From Shimwellia pseudoproteus (lineage in GTDB: Bacteria > Pseudomonadota > Gammaproteobacteria > Enterobacterales > Enterobacteriaceae): a stretch of DNA of 64,000 nucleotides. Of this stretch, positions 28,117 through 36,365 are shown piece by piece (the first letter of the stretch is position 1; each line of letters opens with the position of its first letter). The notes under the pieces are model-generated. The model searched no databases. It was not told the DNA's origin and saw nothing but the letters and a program-made list of their open reading frames with translations. The stretch lies in assembly GCF_016415625.1 (NCBI RefSeq), contig NZ_WBXP01000002.1:62001-126000 (forward strand), in the 5' to 3' direction. Both the position numbers and the translations under genes were made by a program.

Positions 28117-28889
28117 ACGCGGTAAAGCAGTTGCTTGCGCAGTTGCAGGCACACCATATTGAACTGTGGGAAAGCGACGGTGCGCTGCGTTTTCGCGCTC
28201 CGGAGGGGGCATTTACCCCGGCGTTACGCGAACAAGTCCGTGCGCAAAAAACCGCCATTCTGGCGGCGCTGCGGGCCCAGCAGCACCTCCGGCATGATCC
28301 CGATCAGCGTTATGCCCCTTTCCCGCTAACCGCCGTGCAGTCCGCCTATTTACTGGGCCGCACCCGGGCATGGCAGGATGGCGGCACCGGCTGTCATGGT
28401 TACGCGGAACTTATCATCAGTGAGCCCGAACCGCGCACCGCAGATGAGTACCAGCAGGCATGGCAGAAAATGGTGGCCTGCCATGACATGCTGAAAGTCC
28501 GGGCGTCGCCAGAGGGCTGGCAGTGTATCGATCCCCAGGTCGCGGTGCCGCTGGCGATAACCGTAGCCACCAGCGCCGCGCAGCATGACAAGGCCCAGCA
28601 GGTTATCCGCCAGCGATTAAAACACCAGCAGTACGATCCCCAACAGCCGCCACTGCTGACGGCGCATCTGGTGCTGGGGCCACAAGGGACGACACTGCAC
28701 CTGTCGGTGGATCTGATCATGACTGATTTTGTCGGCATTAATGTGATGGTCACGGACTTTTTACAGGCGCTGCGCCAGCCGGAGCAGGCGCTACAGCCCC
28801 CGACCCTGTCATTTCGCGACTATGTGCTGCATATCCGCCAGCAGCAGGAGAGTGCCGCCGGGCTACGGACTACTGGCAGCAGCAGGTAG
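28113..28889 (+). CDS. Synthetase NRPS2, 5' fragment: TubC-type docking domain and N-terminal Cy4
   Basis: The 258-residue fragment starts with about 50 residues of TubC-like docking domain (LLAQLQAHHIELWESDGALRF), which would accept the chain from NRPS1. A Cy domain follows (FPLTAVQSAYLLGR; motif DLIMTDFVG, third position G not S). True coding leaves this frame at about 28866; the last eight residues are out-of-frame. Intact NRPS2 (28113-33509) would be about 1798 residues with order dock-Cy-A-MT-PCP-TE, the layout of PchF of pyochelin. Confidence 0.8.
   Translation: MNAVKQLLAQLQAHHIELWESDGALRFRAPEGAFTPALREQVRAQKTAILAALRAQQHLRHDPDQRYAPFPLTAVQSAYLLGRTRAWQDGGTGCHGYAELIISEPEPRTADEYQQAWQKMVACHDMLKVRASPEGWQCIDPQVAVPLAITVATSAAQHDKAQQVIRQRLKHQQYDPQQPPLLTAHLVLGPQGTTLHLSVDLIMTDFVGINVMVTDFLQALRQPEQALQPPTLSFRDYVLHIRQQQESAAGLRTTGSSR
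28860..28872 (+). other. Minus-one frameshift inside Cy4 of NRPS2
   Basis: Frame 28113 reads ...ESAAGLR then nonsense. The downstream Cy sequence DYWQQQVAAFPAPMRL is in the frame one base back, starting GAC at 28868. One base is missing in the CTACG-GAC stretch relative to an intact gene. There is no homopolymer here. Confidence 0.78.
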
Positions 28890-30538
28890 CCGCCTTCCCG
28901 GCACCGATGCGCCTCGGGGAGCCCCTGCACGCCGGGGAGCAGGCGGTGGCTTACCGGCGGCGCAGTTTTCAACTGGCGCCCGCACAGTGGGCGCAATTTC
29001 GGGGCCTTGCCCGCCAGCATGGGGTGACCCCCACCGCGGTTGCCCTGGCTATTCTTGGCGGTATCGCCCGGCGTTACGGGGGGCAGCAACATTCCCGCAT
29101 TACGCTCACGGTGCTGGATCGTCAGGCGCTCACCGGTGACGTGATGCGCATTATTGGCGACTTTACCTCCACGCTATTGCTCGCCCTGGACAGCGCTACG
29201 GCGCAATCTGTCGTGGCCGCTGCCGGGGCGGCCCAGCAGCAAGTATTCAGCGCGCTTGATCATCAGGCATTGTCCGGGATTGAGGTTCTGCGCCTGTTGC
29301 CCGGGGAACAGCGGGCCACCCCGATTGTGCTGACATCGACCCTGGGGATGCCGGCGACGCCCGGTGACGGGGTGGTTAACCAGCTACAGCAGGGGCTAAG
29401 CCAGACCCCCCAGGTGCTGCTGGATATCCAGCTCTCTGAAAGCGCAGGCGCAATGGCGGTGGTCTGGGACAGCCGGGATGGGAGTTACCCGGAGCCGGTA
29501 CTGTCGGCGGCATTCCACGACTTTTGTACTGCACTGACGGCGCTCTCCGGCGATCCTGCCCGCTGGCAGCAGGCGGCATTACGCCCCGCGCCGCTGGCGA
29601 TCAGTGCGCCGCAACTGGCGCATACCGCCGGAGGGGGCAATATCTGTGCGCCGTTCTGCCAGCTGGCCCGGCAGGCGCCGCATAACATTGCCCTGATCCA
29701 CGGCGAGCTACAGCTAACCCGGGGGGCGTTGCTCAGCCACGCCGGGCACTGGCGGGATACTTTACTGGCGATGGGTGCCAGGCCTGGGGATGCGGTGGCC
29801 ATCTCCCTGCCGCCGGGGGTGGCCCAGGTGTCGGCCCAGTTAGGGGCGCTGCTGGCCGGCTGTGCGTTTGTACCGCTGGATCCTGAGTGGCCCGCGGCGC
29901 GCCAGCAGGCGATCCTCACCACCCTGGCGCAGGCGCGCCCTGGGCACCAGGTGCATCTGATAACCCCGCAGTCCGTTGATTTACGCTACGGCGCCCAGCC
30001 CGGTAACGCCGCTGGCGCCGTCACGGCATCCCTGGCCGGGGAGAACGACTGCGCCTATATCATTTTTACCTCCGGTTCAACCGGCACCCCGAAAGGGGTG
30101 CCAATCACCCACGGCCAGGCGCTCACCACCCTTAATGCGATGCAGCAGATGCTCGGGCTGCACGACGGCGACCGGGTGCTGGGGGTGTCGCGGCCCTCAT
30201 TTGATCTGGCGATTTTTAACCTCTTCGGGTTGCTCAACGCCGGAGGGGTATTGGTGATCCCCCGGGCGGGAACGATGCCCGATGCGGATGCCTGGTGGCT
30301 GGATATTATCCAGCACCGGGTCACCCTCTGGAACTCAGTCCCCGCCCAGTTGCAATTGTTGCTGGACTCCCCCCCCCAGCAGGGACGACATCGCCCGGTG
30401 CGTCTGGCGGGTGGCGCTGCTCTCCGGGGACTGGGTACCCGCCGGCCAGCCGGCACAGTTGCATCAGTTGCGCCCGGACTGTCGCGTTATTGCCCTCGGT
30501 GGCGCCACAGAGGCCGCTATCTGGTCCTGCTTCCATGA
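28868..30538 (+). CDS. Synthetase NRPS2, middle fragment: rest of Cy4 and first half of A2
   Basis: The first ATG in this frame is at 28907; homology begins at 28868. It contains the second half of Cy4 (GLSQTPQVLLDIQ) and an adenylation domain start (CAYIIFTSGSTGTPKG, SFDLAIFNLFG, VTLWNSVPA). Real homology stops at the C9 run (30369-30377); residues after it are out-of-frame up to 30538. It has no ribosome-binding site of its own, so it cannot be an independent gene. Confidence 0.75.
   Translation, partial: DYWQQQVAAFPAPMRLGEPLHAGEQAVAYRRRSFQLAPAQWAQFRGLARQHGVTPTAVALAILGGIARRYGGQQHSRITLTVLDRQALTGDVMRIIGDFTSTLLLALDSATAQSVVAAAGAAQQQVFSALDHQALSGIEVLRLLPGEQRATPIVLTSTLGMPATPGDGVVNQLQQGLSQTPQVLLDIQLSESAGAMAVVWDSRDGSYPEPVLSAAFHDFCTALTALSGDPARWQQAALRPAPLAISAPQLAHTAGGGNICAPFCQLARQAPHNIALIHGELQLTRGALLSHAGHWRDTLLAMGARPGDAVAISLPPGVAQVSAQLGALLAGCAFVPLDPEWPAARQQAILTTLAQARPGHQVHLITPQSVDLRYGAQPGNAAGAVTASLAGENDCAYIIFTSGSTGTPKGVPITHGQALTTLNAMQQMLGLHDGDRVLGVSRPSFDLAIFNLFGLLNAGGVLVIPRAGTMPDADAWWLDIIQHRVTLWNSVPAQLQLLLDSPPQQGRHRPVRLAGGAALRGLGTRRPAGTVASVAPGLSRYCPRWRHRGRYLVLLP
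30369..30377 (+). other. C9 homopolymer with a +1 frameshift in A2 of NRPS2
   Basis: Nine C residues separate the two frames of the A2 domain. With eight C the reading would be LLLDSPPSRDDIARCVWRVALLSGDW, which matches the spacing in A1 of NRPS1. A homopolymer of this length is prone to slippage in cells and to miscounting in sequencing. Confidence 0.85.
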
Positions 30539-33509
30539 GGTTCCCGCCGGTAGCCACTATGACGGCTCAATCCCCTACGGGCGCCCATTACCGGGCCAGC
30601 AGATGTGGGTGGTGAATGACGACCTGGAACCGGCAGTAACCGGGCAAATTGGCCAGATTGTGATTGGCGGGGCAGCGGTCAGCGCGGGTTATCTGGGGGC
30701 GGATAACGCGGCATTTATTACCCTCTCTGACGGGATCACCCCGGGGTTTATAACCGGCGATCTGGGGCGCTATCTGGCTAATGGGGAGATTGAATTCCTC
30801 GGGCGGCGCGACAGCCAGATTAAGCGCCACGGGTACCGTATTGAACCCGGGGAAATCACCGCGCTGCTGCGTGAGCACCCCAACGTGGGGGATGCCGCCG
30901 TGGTGATGGCCCCCCGCCAGCAACTGGTTGCCGTGGTTACCCCGGGGGGCGCCAGCACTGCCTGCCGGGAAGCAGACAAACAGGCGGCGGAGGCGGTGGA
31001 GCACCAGCATCTCCAGTGGCTGTCCCGGCTGGATGCACCGCGCTTCACGGCGCTGATGGCGCGTATGGAGCTGGCCGCCCTGGTGGCGATGCAGGATCTG
31101 CGCCAGCGCCAAGTGGCGGTGCACGCTGACTATTTGCCGCTGATGGCCCGCTGGGACCGGATGTTACAGCGTAAAGCGCCGCTGCTGGCGCCATTTAACG
31201 GCGATATTTCATTTTCCCTGGCTGAAAGGCTGTGGCAACAGGCCCGGGATCTGGCCCGGGAGATGGACTACGGCGACGGGCAACTGGACTATATCGCCCG
31301 CTGCCTGCAACAGCTGGAGCAGGTGGCCGCCGGGGAGGTCGACCCCCTGGCATTGCTGTTCCCGGAAGGGCGTACCGACGTTGCCCTGGCGTCCTACGGG
31401 GAGAATTTTATTAACCGCTACCTGAATCAGCTGATCGTTGCCGGGGTGGATGCCCGGGCCCGCCAGGCCGCAGCACAGCAGCGGCCATTGCGTATCCTGG
31501 AGATAGGGGCTGGGGTGGGGGGCACCACCGGGCCAGTGCTCGACTGTCTGCGGGGGTATCAGCAGCATCAGGGGCTACGCGTTGACTATTGCTTTACCGA
31601 TGTGTCGCGTTTTTTCCTCGATGAAGCCGCCAGCCGCTGGCCGGATATTACCACCCGGCGCTGTGATATTAACCAGGACTTCGCCGCCCAGGGGTTCGCT
31701 CCTGGCCAGTGGGATATTGTGCTGTGCGCCAATGTGCTGCATAACGCCCGCCATATTCCCCGGGCGCTGGCCCGGATACACCCACTGCTGGCCCCCGGCG
31801 GGGATCTGGCGATTATTGATGCTGTCCGCCCCAGCGCGCCGCTGATGATAACCATGGAGTTTAAAGAGGGGCTGAGTGATTTCCAGGACCAGCGGGCAGA
31901 GGACGGTGAGGCATTCTATCCCCGGGAGTGCTGGCAGCAGGCGCTGGCCGCGTCCCCGTTCCGGCACAGCATCATGCTCCCCGGCGTAACGGATGGCGCG
32001 CACCCGGCGGCGCTTGCTATCAGTAATATTCACCAGTCGGTTATCTGGGCCAGCGCGGGTTACAGTACCCCCCGGCCGGACACCGCGCAGTTGCACGACA
32101 CCTTACGCCAGCGCCTGCCGGGCTATATGTTGCCGGACCGTATCCTGGTGCTGGACACGCTCCCGTTAACAGCCAATGGCAAGGTTGACCATAAAACCCT
32201 GCTGGCCACTCTGCCGGCGGTTACCCAGGGTGCAGAGACGGAGGAGGCTATCTCCGGGGAGGCAACAGACAGCATCGCCGCCACGGTACCGTCGCTGGAT
32301 GCCAGTCAGCGGGCGGTGGCGGTTATCTGGGCCGGGGTGCTCGGCATTACCGACCCGGATAGCCTGCACCCGGGGTCCGATTTCTTCACTGCCGGGGGGG
32401 ATTCACTGCTGCTGGCAAAATGTGTCGGCGCCCTGCGGCGCGGGATCCCCGGCGCTGCGGCTATCTCCTGGGATGATTTACTGCGCCAAATGGTGGCGGA
32501 CCCCCGGCTGGAAAACTGCGCCCGCCTGGTGTGGCACCCCCAGGCGGCAGAGTGCGACAGTCTGGCCCCGCCTGCGGACAGCGGTGGCGGGCTGCAAACC
32601 CTGTTACCGGCGGCCTCTGCCACGGCAACGGAACGCCACGGGGAGGCACTGTGCTTGATCCATGACGGGTCCGGCGGGCTGGCCCCGTACCACGCGCTGA
32701 TAGCGGCGCTGGCGGGGCTTGATGAACGGCCCGAGGTGATTGGCATCAGCCGTTCGCCGGGGGATCAGTACCTGACCCTGGCGCCAGAGACGCTATTCGA
32801 CGCCCTGGCGGATCGCTACGTTCAGGCCCTGGGCGCGCGCCCGTTACGGCGGGTATACCTGTTCGGCTATTGCATGGGCGGGCTGCTGGCGGCGGCGATG
32901 GCGGAAAAACTCACCGCCGCCGGTATTGACGTCCGGCAATTGATTGTGGTCAGCGCTTACCGGCTGCCGTTCACCATGGAGGATGACCTGCTGCTGGACT
33001 ACTCCCTTGCCCGGTTGCTCAACCAGGAGCCGGCCGACATCGGCCTGGATTTGCCTGAACAGCCACTGGGGGCGTTGATAACCCTGGCCCGGGAGACCTG
33101 GCAGCAGCATATTCCCCAGGGGGCGGTAGCGGCACTGGCCCCGCAGTTCCCGGCCATTGCCACCGCGTTGTCCCAGGCCCCGGCAGAGTGCCAGCAGCGG
33201 CTGGCGCGTCTGGCGGCCTGTGCCGGGTTGGATCCCGCGACCCTGTCGGCCCTGCGGGCGGTGTATGTTGCCAGCCTCAGGGCGACAGGGGCCTTTAACC
33301 GACCGGGCTATCTTGGGGATATTACCTTCCTGCGCCAGCGCGGAGATATTCATTTCCTGCCCACCCTGAAAGAGGACATGACCCGTTTCTGGCGCGACTA
33401 CTGCCTGGGGACGCTGACCATTACCGATATTGCCGGTAATCACTTTGATTGCCTGGAAGGGGACGGCGCCCGGTCGGTTGCTGCGTTGCTGCGGGGGATC
33501 TGGGCATGA
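30378..33509 (+). CDS. Synthetase NRPS2, 3' fragment: second half of A2, MT, PCP and thioesterase
   Basis: This frame is open from before 30282 (ATG there is out of homology). It carries the rest of A2 (LLSGDWVP, IALGGATEAAIWS). Combined with the middle fragment the pocket reads D-L-F-N-L-S-L-I-W, a cysteine-type code. A methyltransferase domain is inserted before A10 (LEIGAGVGGTT near 31497), then TANGKVD, PCP (AGGDSLLLAK, Ser codon 32403) and a C-terminal thioesterase. The thioesterase nucleophile motif is GYCMGG, cysteine (codon 32871) where serine is usual; a histidine follows in GNHFDCL. Stop overlaps the next start by ATGA. Confidence 0.8.
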   Translation, partial: SRDDIARCVWRVALLSGDWVPAGQPAQLHQLRPDCRVIALGGATEAAIWSCFHEVPAGSHYDGSIPYGRPLPGQQMWVVNDDLEPAVTGQIGQIVIGGAAVSAGYLGADNAAFITLSDGITPGFITGDLGRYLANGEIEFLGRRDSQIKRHGYRIEPGEITALLREHPNVGDAAVVMAPRQQLVAVVTPGGASTACREADKQAAEAVEHQHLQWLSRLDAPRFTALMARMELAALVAMQDLRQRQVAVHADYLPLMARWDRMLQRKAPLLAPFNGDISFSLAERLWQQARDLAREMDYGDGQLDYIARCLQQLEQVAAGEVDPLALLFPEGRTDVALASYGENFINRYLNQLIVAGVDARARQAAAQQRPLRILEIGAGVGGTTGPVLDCLRGYQQHQGLRVDYCFTDVSRFFLDEAASRWPDITTRRCDINQDFAAQGFAPGQWDIVLCANVLHNARHIPRALARIHPLLAPGGDLAIIDAVRPSAPLMITMEFKEGLSDFQDQRAEDGEAFYPRECWQQALAASPFRHSIMLPGVTDGAHPAALAISNIHQSVIWASAGYSTPRPDTAQLHDTLRQRLPGYMLPDRILVLDTLPLTANGKVDHKTLLATLPAVTQGAETEEAISGEATDSIAATVPSLDASQRAVAVIWAGVLGITDPDSLHPGSDFFTAGGDSLLLAKCVGALRRGIPGAAAISWDDLLRQMVADPRLENCARLVWHPQAAECDSLAPPADSGGGLQTLLPAASATATERHGEALCLIHDGSGGLAPYHALIAALAGLDERPEVIGISRSPGDQYLTLAPETLFDALADRYVQALGARPLRRVYLFGYCMGGLLAAAMAEKLTAAGIDVRQLIVVSAYRLPFTMEDDLLLDYSLARLLNQEPADIGLDLPEQPLGALITLARETWQQHIPQGAVAALAPQFPAIATALSQAPAECQQRLARLAACAGLDPATLSALRAVYVASLRATGAFNRPGYLGDITFLRQRGDIHFLPTLKEDMTRFWRDYCLGTLTITDIAGNHFDCLEGDGARSVAALLRGIWA

Positions 33510-34603
33510 GTGAGATTATCATGGTGACCGGGGCCAGCGGCGCGGTAGGCAGCGCCTGCGTTGAGGCGCTTCTGGCCCAGGGGGCGCAGGTGTTAGCCAC
33601 CGGCCGCAGTCTTACGCGCCTGGCGGAGCGCCTTGGCCATTTGCCCCGGGCGCGCTTGCGCCTGGCGGCGCTGGATCTTACTGACCCCGCCTCCTGGCCA
33701 GAGATAGCACAGCGGTGCCGCCGGATTATTCAGTGTGCCGGGCCGTCATACCGGCTGACCGGCCCGCTGCTTACCGGTTTACTGTCCCGGGGGGGGACCA
33801 CGGGAATTTATGTGGATGCCGGCGGTGACGGCGAAACGATTAGCCGCTGGCACCGGCCGCTGGCGGAGGCGGGCTGGCAGGGGATCTTCGGTGCGGGCGT
33901 GCAGCCGGGATTAGTGGGTGTGGCCATCCGCGCCCTGTGCGCCGCTTTTCCCCACACCACTGGCTTGCGGGCCGAAACATTTACCGGCGGCCACCAGCCT
34001 CTGACCCTGGCCGGGCTGGAGGAGTATTTGCAGGCGGTACACCGGCGGACCGGCTACCCGGGCATGAGCTTTCGAAATGGGGTATGGGAACGGGTAAACC
34101 GGCTCCCACCGCTGCCGGACTGCTTTCCGGCAACCGCACAGTGCCATCCCTATACCGACGAAGAGGCCGCCTGTGCCGCTGAGGATTTAGCGCTCTTTGA
34201 ACTGCGTGGTTTTACGGTCAGCGGTGCCGCGGCTATCACCCGGCTACTGAATGAGGCAATGGTCACCGGGGGCTATCCTGCCGCGCTCTACCCCCGGCCG
34301 ACGGCCGCAGCAGCGATGCACGCGGAATACTTTTTCCTCCACGCCACGGTCAGGGAGAGCCTTGCCCCCGGCCAGCAGGCCCATTCACTGCTGTCCTGCA
34401 CGGACAGCTACCGGCTTACGGGGGCAGTGGCCGCCTGGGCAGCACTTAACAGCGGGCCGCGCCAGCCCGGGGCCGGGTGGTTCTCGCGCCTTCCCGGTGT
34501 GGCCGCACTCTGGCAGCAGTGGCGCACTGACCCACCGCCGGGGGTGAATATTAGCTGGCATGCGCCCCCCGGGCAGACCCGCTGTGAAGAGGGAACGCTA
34601 TGA
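33506..34603 (+). CDS. NAD(P)-binding reductase, saccharopine-dehydrogenase-like
   Basis: About 365 residues. The N-terminal Rossmann segment IIMVTGASGAVGSACVEALL and IQCAGPSYRLTGPL resemble saccharopine-dehydrogenase-type reductases. ATG 33506 overlaps the NRPS2 stop, so translation is coupled. Inference: it may reduce a thiazoline ring, like the PchK reductase of enantio-pyochelin clusters, beside the Irp3/YbtU-type enzyme encoded next. Other roles are not excluded. Confidence 0.6.
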   Translation: MSEIIMVTGASGAVGSACVEALLAQGAQVLATGRSLTRLAERLGHLPRARLRLAALDLTDPASWPEIAQRCRRIIQCAGPSYRLTGPLLTGLLSRGGTTGIYVDAGGDGETISRWHRPLAEAGWQGIFGAGVQPGLVGVAIRALCAAFPHTTGLRAETFTGGHQPLTLAGLEEYLQAVHRRTGYPGMSFRNGVWERVNRLPPLPDCFPATAQCHPYTDEEAACAAEDLALFELRGFTVSGAAAITRLLNEAMVTGGYPAALYPRPTAAAAMHAEYFFLHATVRESLAPGQQAHSLLSCTDSYRLTGAVAAWAALNSGPRQPGAGWFSRLPGVAALWQQWRTDPPPGVNISWHAPPGQTRCEEGTL

Positions 34604-35628
34604 GCGGAGAACAGCCAACAACCGGCGCGGGGATCTGGGTTATCGGGGCCACTTTCGGGGCGCAGTATGCCCGGGCGCTGCAGAACTCGGGGCTGCGGGC
34701 CATTATTGGCCAGGGCGGGGCGCGCGGTCGCCAGCTGGCTACCGGGCTGGGTTGCGACTATTACACCGGTGTCACGCAGGCGCTGTCAGCCCCCCATCCC
34801 GCCTGTGCGGTGGTGGCGGTGCGATCCGCCGTGGTGGGGGGCGAGGGGGATGAGATTGCCCGGCAGTTACTGTGCGCCGGGATACCGGTCCTGCAGGGGT
34901 TGCCACTCCATCCTCAGGCCATGGCAGATACCTTGCGTATTGCCCGCCAGCAGGGCACCGGGTTTGCGGTGACGCCGTTTTATGATCAACTGCCCAGGGT
35001 GCGCCGCTTTCTGCGCGCGGCCCGCTGGCTATCGCGTTATACCACGCTGCGCTCGGTGGAGATGCGCGTCACGGTGCAGACCCTGCACTGTGCGCTGATG
35101 GTGCTGTCCGGGCTGCTCGGAGTACCCTCCACGGCGGTCACCACCACCCCGCTGGCGGCCAGGGGAAAAGTGTTGGTCAGCTGCCTGTGGCAGGGGGTGC
35201 CGGTGGACATTATCTTGATGAACCGCTTTGATTTCGCCGACCCGGACGCCCACGCACAGCCGCTGATGCAGATAACCGTGGTCAGCGATAACGGGGAGCT
35301 GACGCTGTATTCGCCCTTTGGCCCGCTGATCAGGGAGTACCCGATACCCGCAGAAGCCTCCATGACCGCGGCACCGCTGCTGGTAACCGGCCAGCGCGAT
35401 AATCGGATCACCGCAGGCCAGCTCCATGACGCCATGGGGCGGGGGATACGCACTGCGCTGGCCCAGGCCATGGCGCAGCCCATGCCCTCTGCGGCTACAT
35501 TGCAGCGCCAGTTGGCGGTACTCCGGCTGTGGCGCGCCGTTTCTGATGCGGCCGGGCATCCCTTGCACTATCGCCCGGGTGAGGCTGACAGCGCCGGGTT
35601 ACCCGGGGGGGCCGCGTGCAGGCGATAA
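34600..35628 (+). CDS. Thiazolinyl imide reductase (YbtU/Irp3/PchG family)
   Basis: The 342-residue Gfo/Idh-type oxidoreductase begins GIWVIGATFGAQYARAL. It has the family blocks CAVVAVRSAVVGGEGDEIARQLL, GIPVLQGLPLHPQ and FYDQLPRVRRFL, parallel to YbtU's VVRSAIVGGQGTELAQALL and its HVLQEHPVHHQ. These NADPH enzymes reduce a carrier-bound thiazoline to thiazolidine during yersiniabactin and pyochelin synthesis. It starts at ATGA overlapping the previous gene. This is the clearest marker that the operon makes a thiazoline compound. Confidence 0.85.
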   Translation: MSGEQPTTGAGIWVIGATFGAQYARALQNSGLRAIIGQGGARGRQLATGLGCDYYTGVTQALSAPHPACAVVAVRSAVVGGEGDEIARQLLCAGIPVLQGLPLHPQAMADTLRIARQQGTGFAVTPFYDQLPRVRRFLRAARWLSRYTTLRSVEMRVTVQTLHCALMVLSGLLGVPSTAVTTTPLAARGKVLVSCLWQGVPVDIILMNRFDFADPDAHAQPLMQITVVSDNGELTLYSPFGPLIREYPIPAEASMTAAPLLVTGQRDNRITAGQLHDAMGRGIRTALAQAMAQPMPSAATLQRQLAVLRLWRAVSDAAGHPLHYRPGEADSAGLPGGAACRR

Positions 35629-36365
35629 CACCGCTGAATACCCGGGAATGTGCCACTGACCAGACCCTCCCGGTACTGGTTATCTTCCCCCATGCCGGTG
35701 GCAGCCCGCGTTTCTATAGCCACTGGTGCCAGAAATTACCCGACGCCAGGCTATGGGGCATGACCTATCCGGGGCGGGATGGCCGCAGCGCTGAAAAACC
35801 GGCCCCCAGTATTCAGCAACTGGCAGCGGCGTGCGCCAGCCAGCTGGCGGTGCGCTTAGCGGCACTGCCCCCGGTGCCGGTGATGCTGTTTGGCCACTCC
35901 ATGGGGGCCTGGGTGGCCTGGGAGTGTGCCCGCCTGCTGGAGCAGCGTCTCCCGGCGCAGCGGCTGGTGACGGTGGTCTCCGGGCAAAACCCGCCGGACC
36001 AGTCACCGGGATCGCGGCTGCATCTGGCGCAGGACGCGGCACTGATTGCCGATATTAATCGTCAGCACCCCGCCAGCCGTGCCCTGTGGGAGATAGCGGA
36101 ACTGCGCCAGCTGTTTTTACCGCTAGTGCGCGAGGACTACCGGCTGCTGGAGACGTATCGCGCACAGCCAGGAACGGTGCGCCGGCTACATGTGGTGTAT
36201 GGCCGTGATGATGGCGAAATCGACCCCACCCGGATAGCGAACTGGCAGCACTGGGGGCGCGAACGCTGCCGGTACCGGGCGTTTCCCGGCGGCCATTTTT
36301 ATCTGGCGGCGCCGGATACCACCTTACCGCGTTATTTAAGTGAGTTATTTCATGGTGAAGTTTAA
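35616..36365 (+). CDS. Type II thioesterase (YbtT/GrsT-like)
   Basis: The 249-residue alpha/beta hydrolase has VIFPHAGGSPRFYSHW, nucleophile motif FGHSMGAWVAWE (Ser about residue 93), an aspartate region VVYGRDDGEI and the terminal catalytic histidine in GGHFYL. Stand-alone thioesterases clear wrongly loaded carriers in NRPS assembly; YbtT does this for yersiniabactin. GTG 35616 overlaps the reductase stop. It uses Ser, in contrast to the Cys thioesterase domain of NRPS2. Confidence 0.85.
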   Translation: MQAITPLNTRECATDQTLPVLVIFPHAGGSPRFYSHWCQKLPDARLWGMTYPGRDGRSAEKPAPSIQQLAAACASQLAVRLAALPPVPVMLFGHSMGAWVAWECARLLEQRLPAQRLVTVVSGQNPPDQSPGSRLHLAQDAALIADINRQHPASRALWEIAELRQLFLPLVREDYRLLETYRAQPGTVRRLHVVYGRDDGEIDPTRIANWQHWGRERCRYRAFPGGHFYLAAPDTTLPRYLSELFHGEV

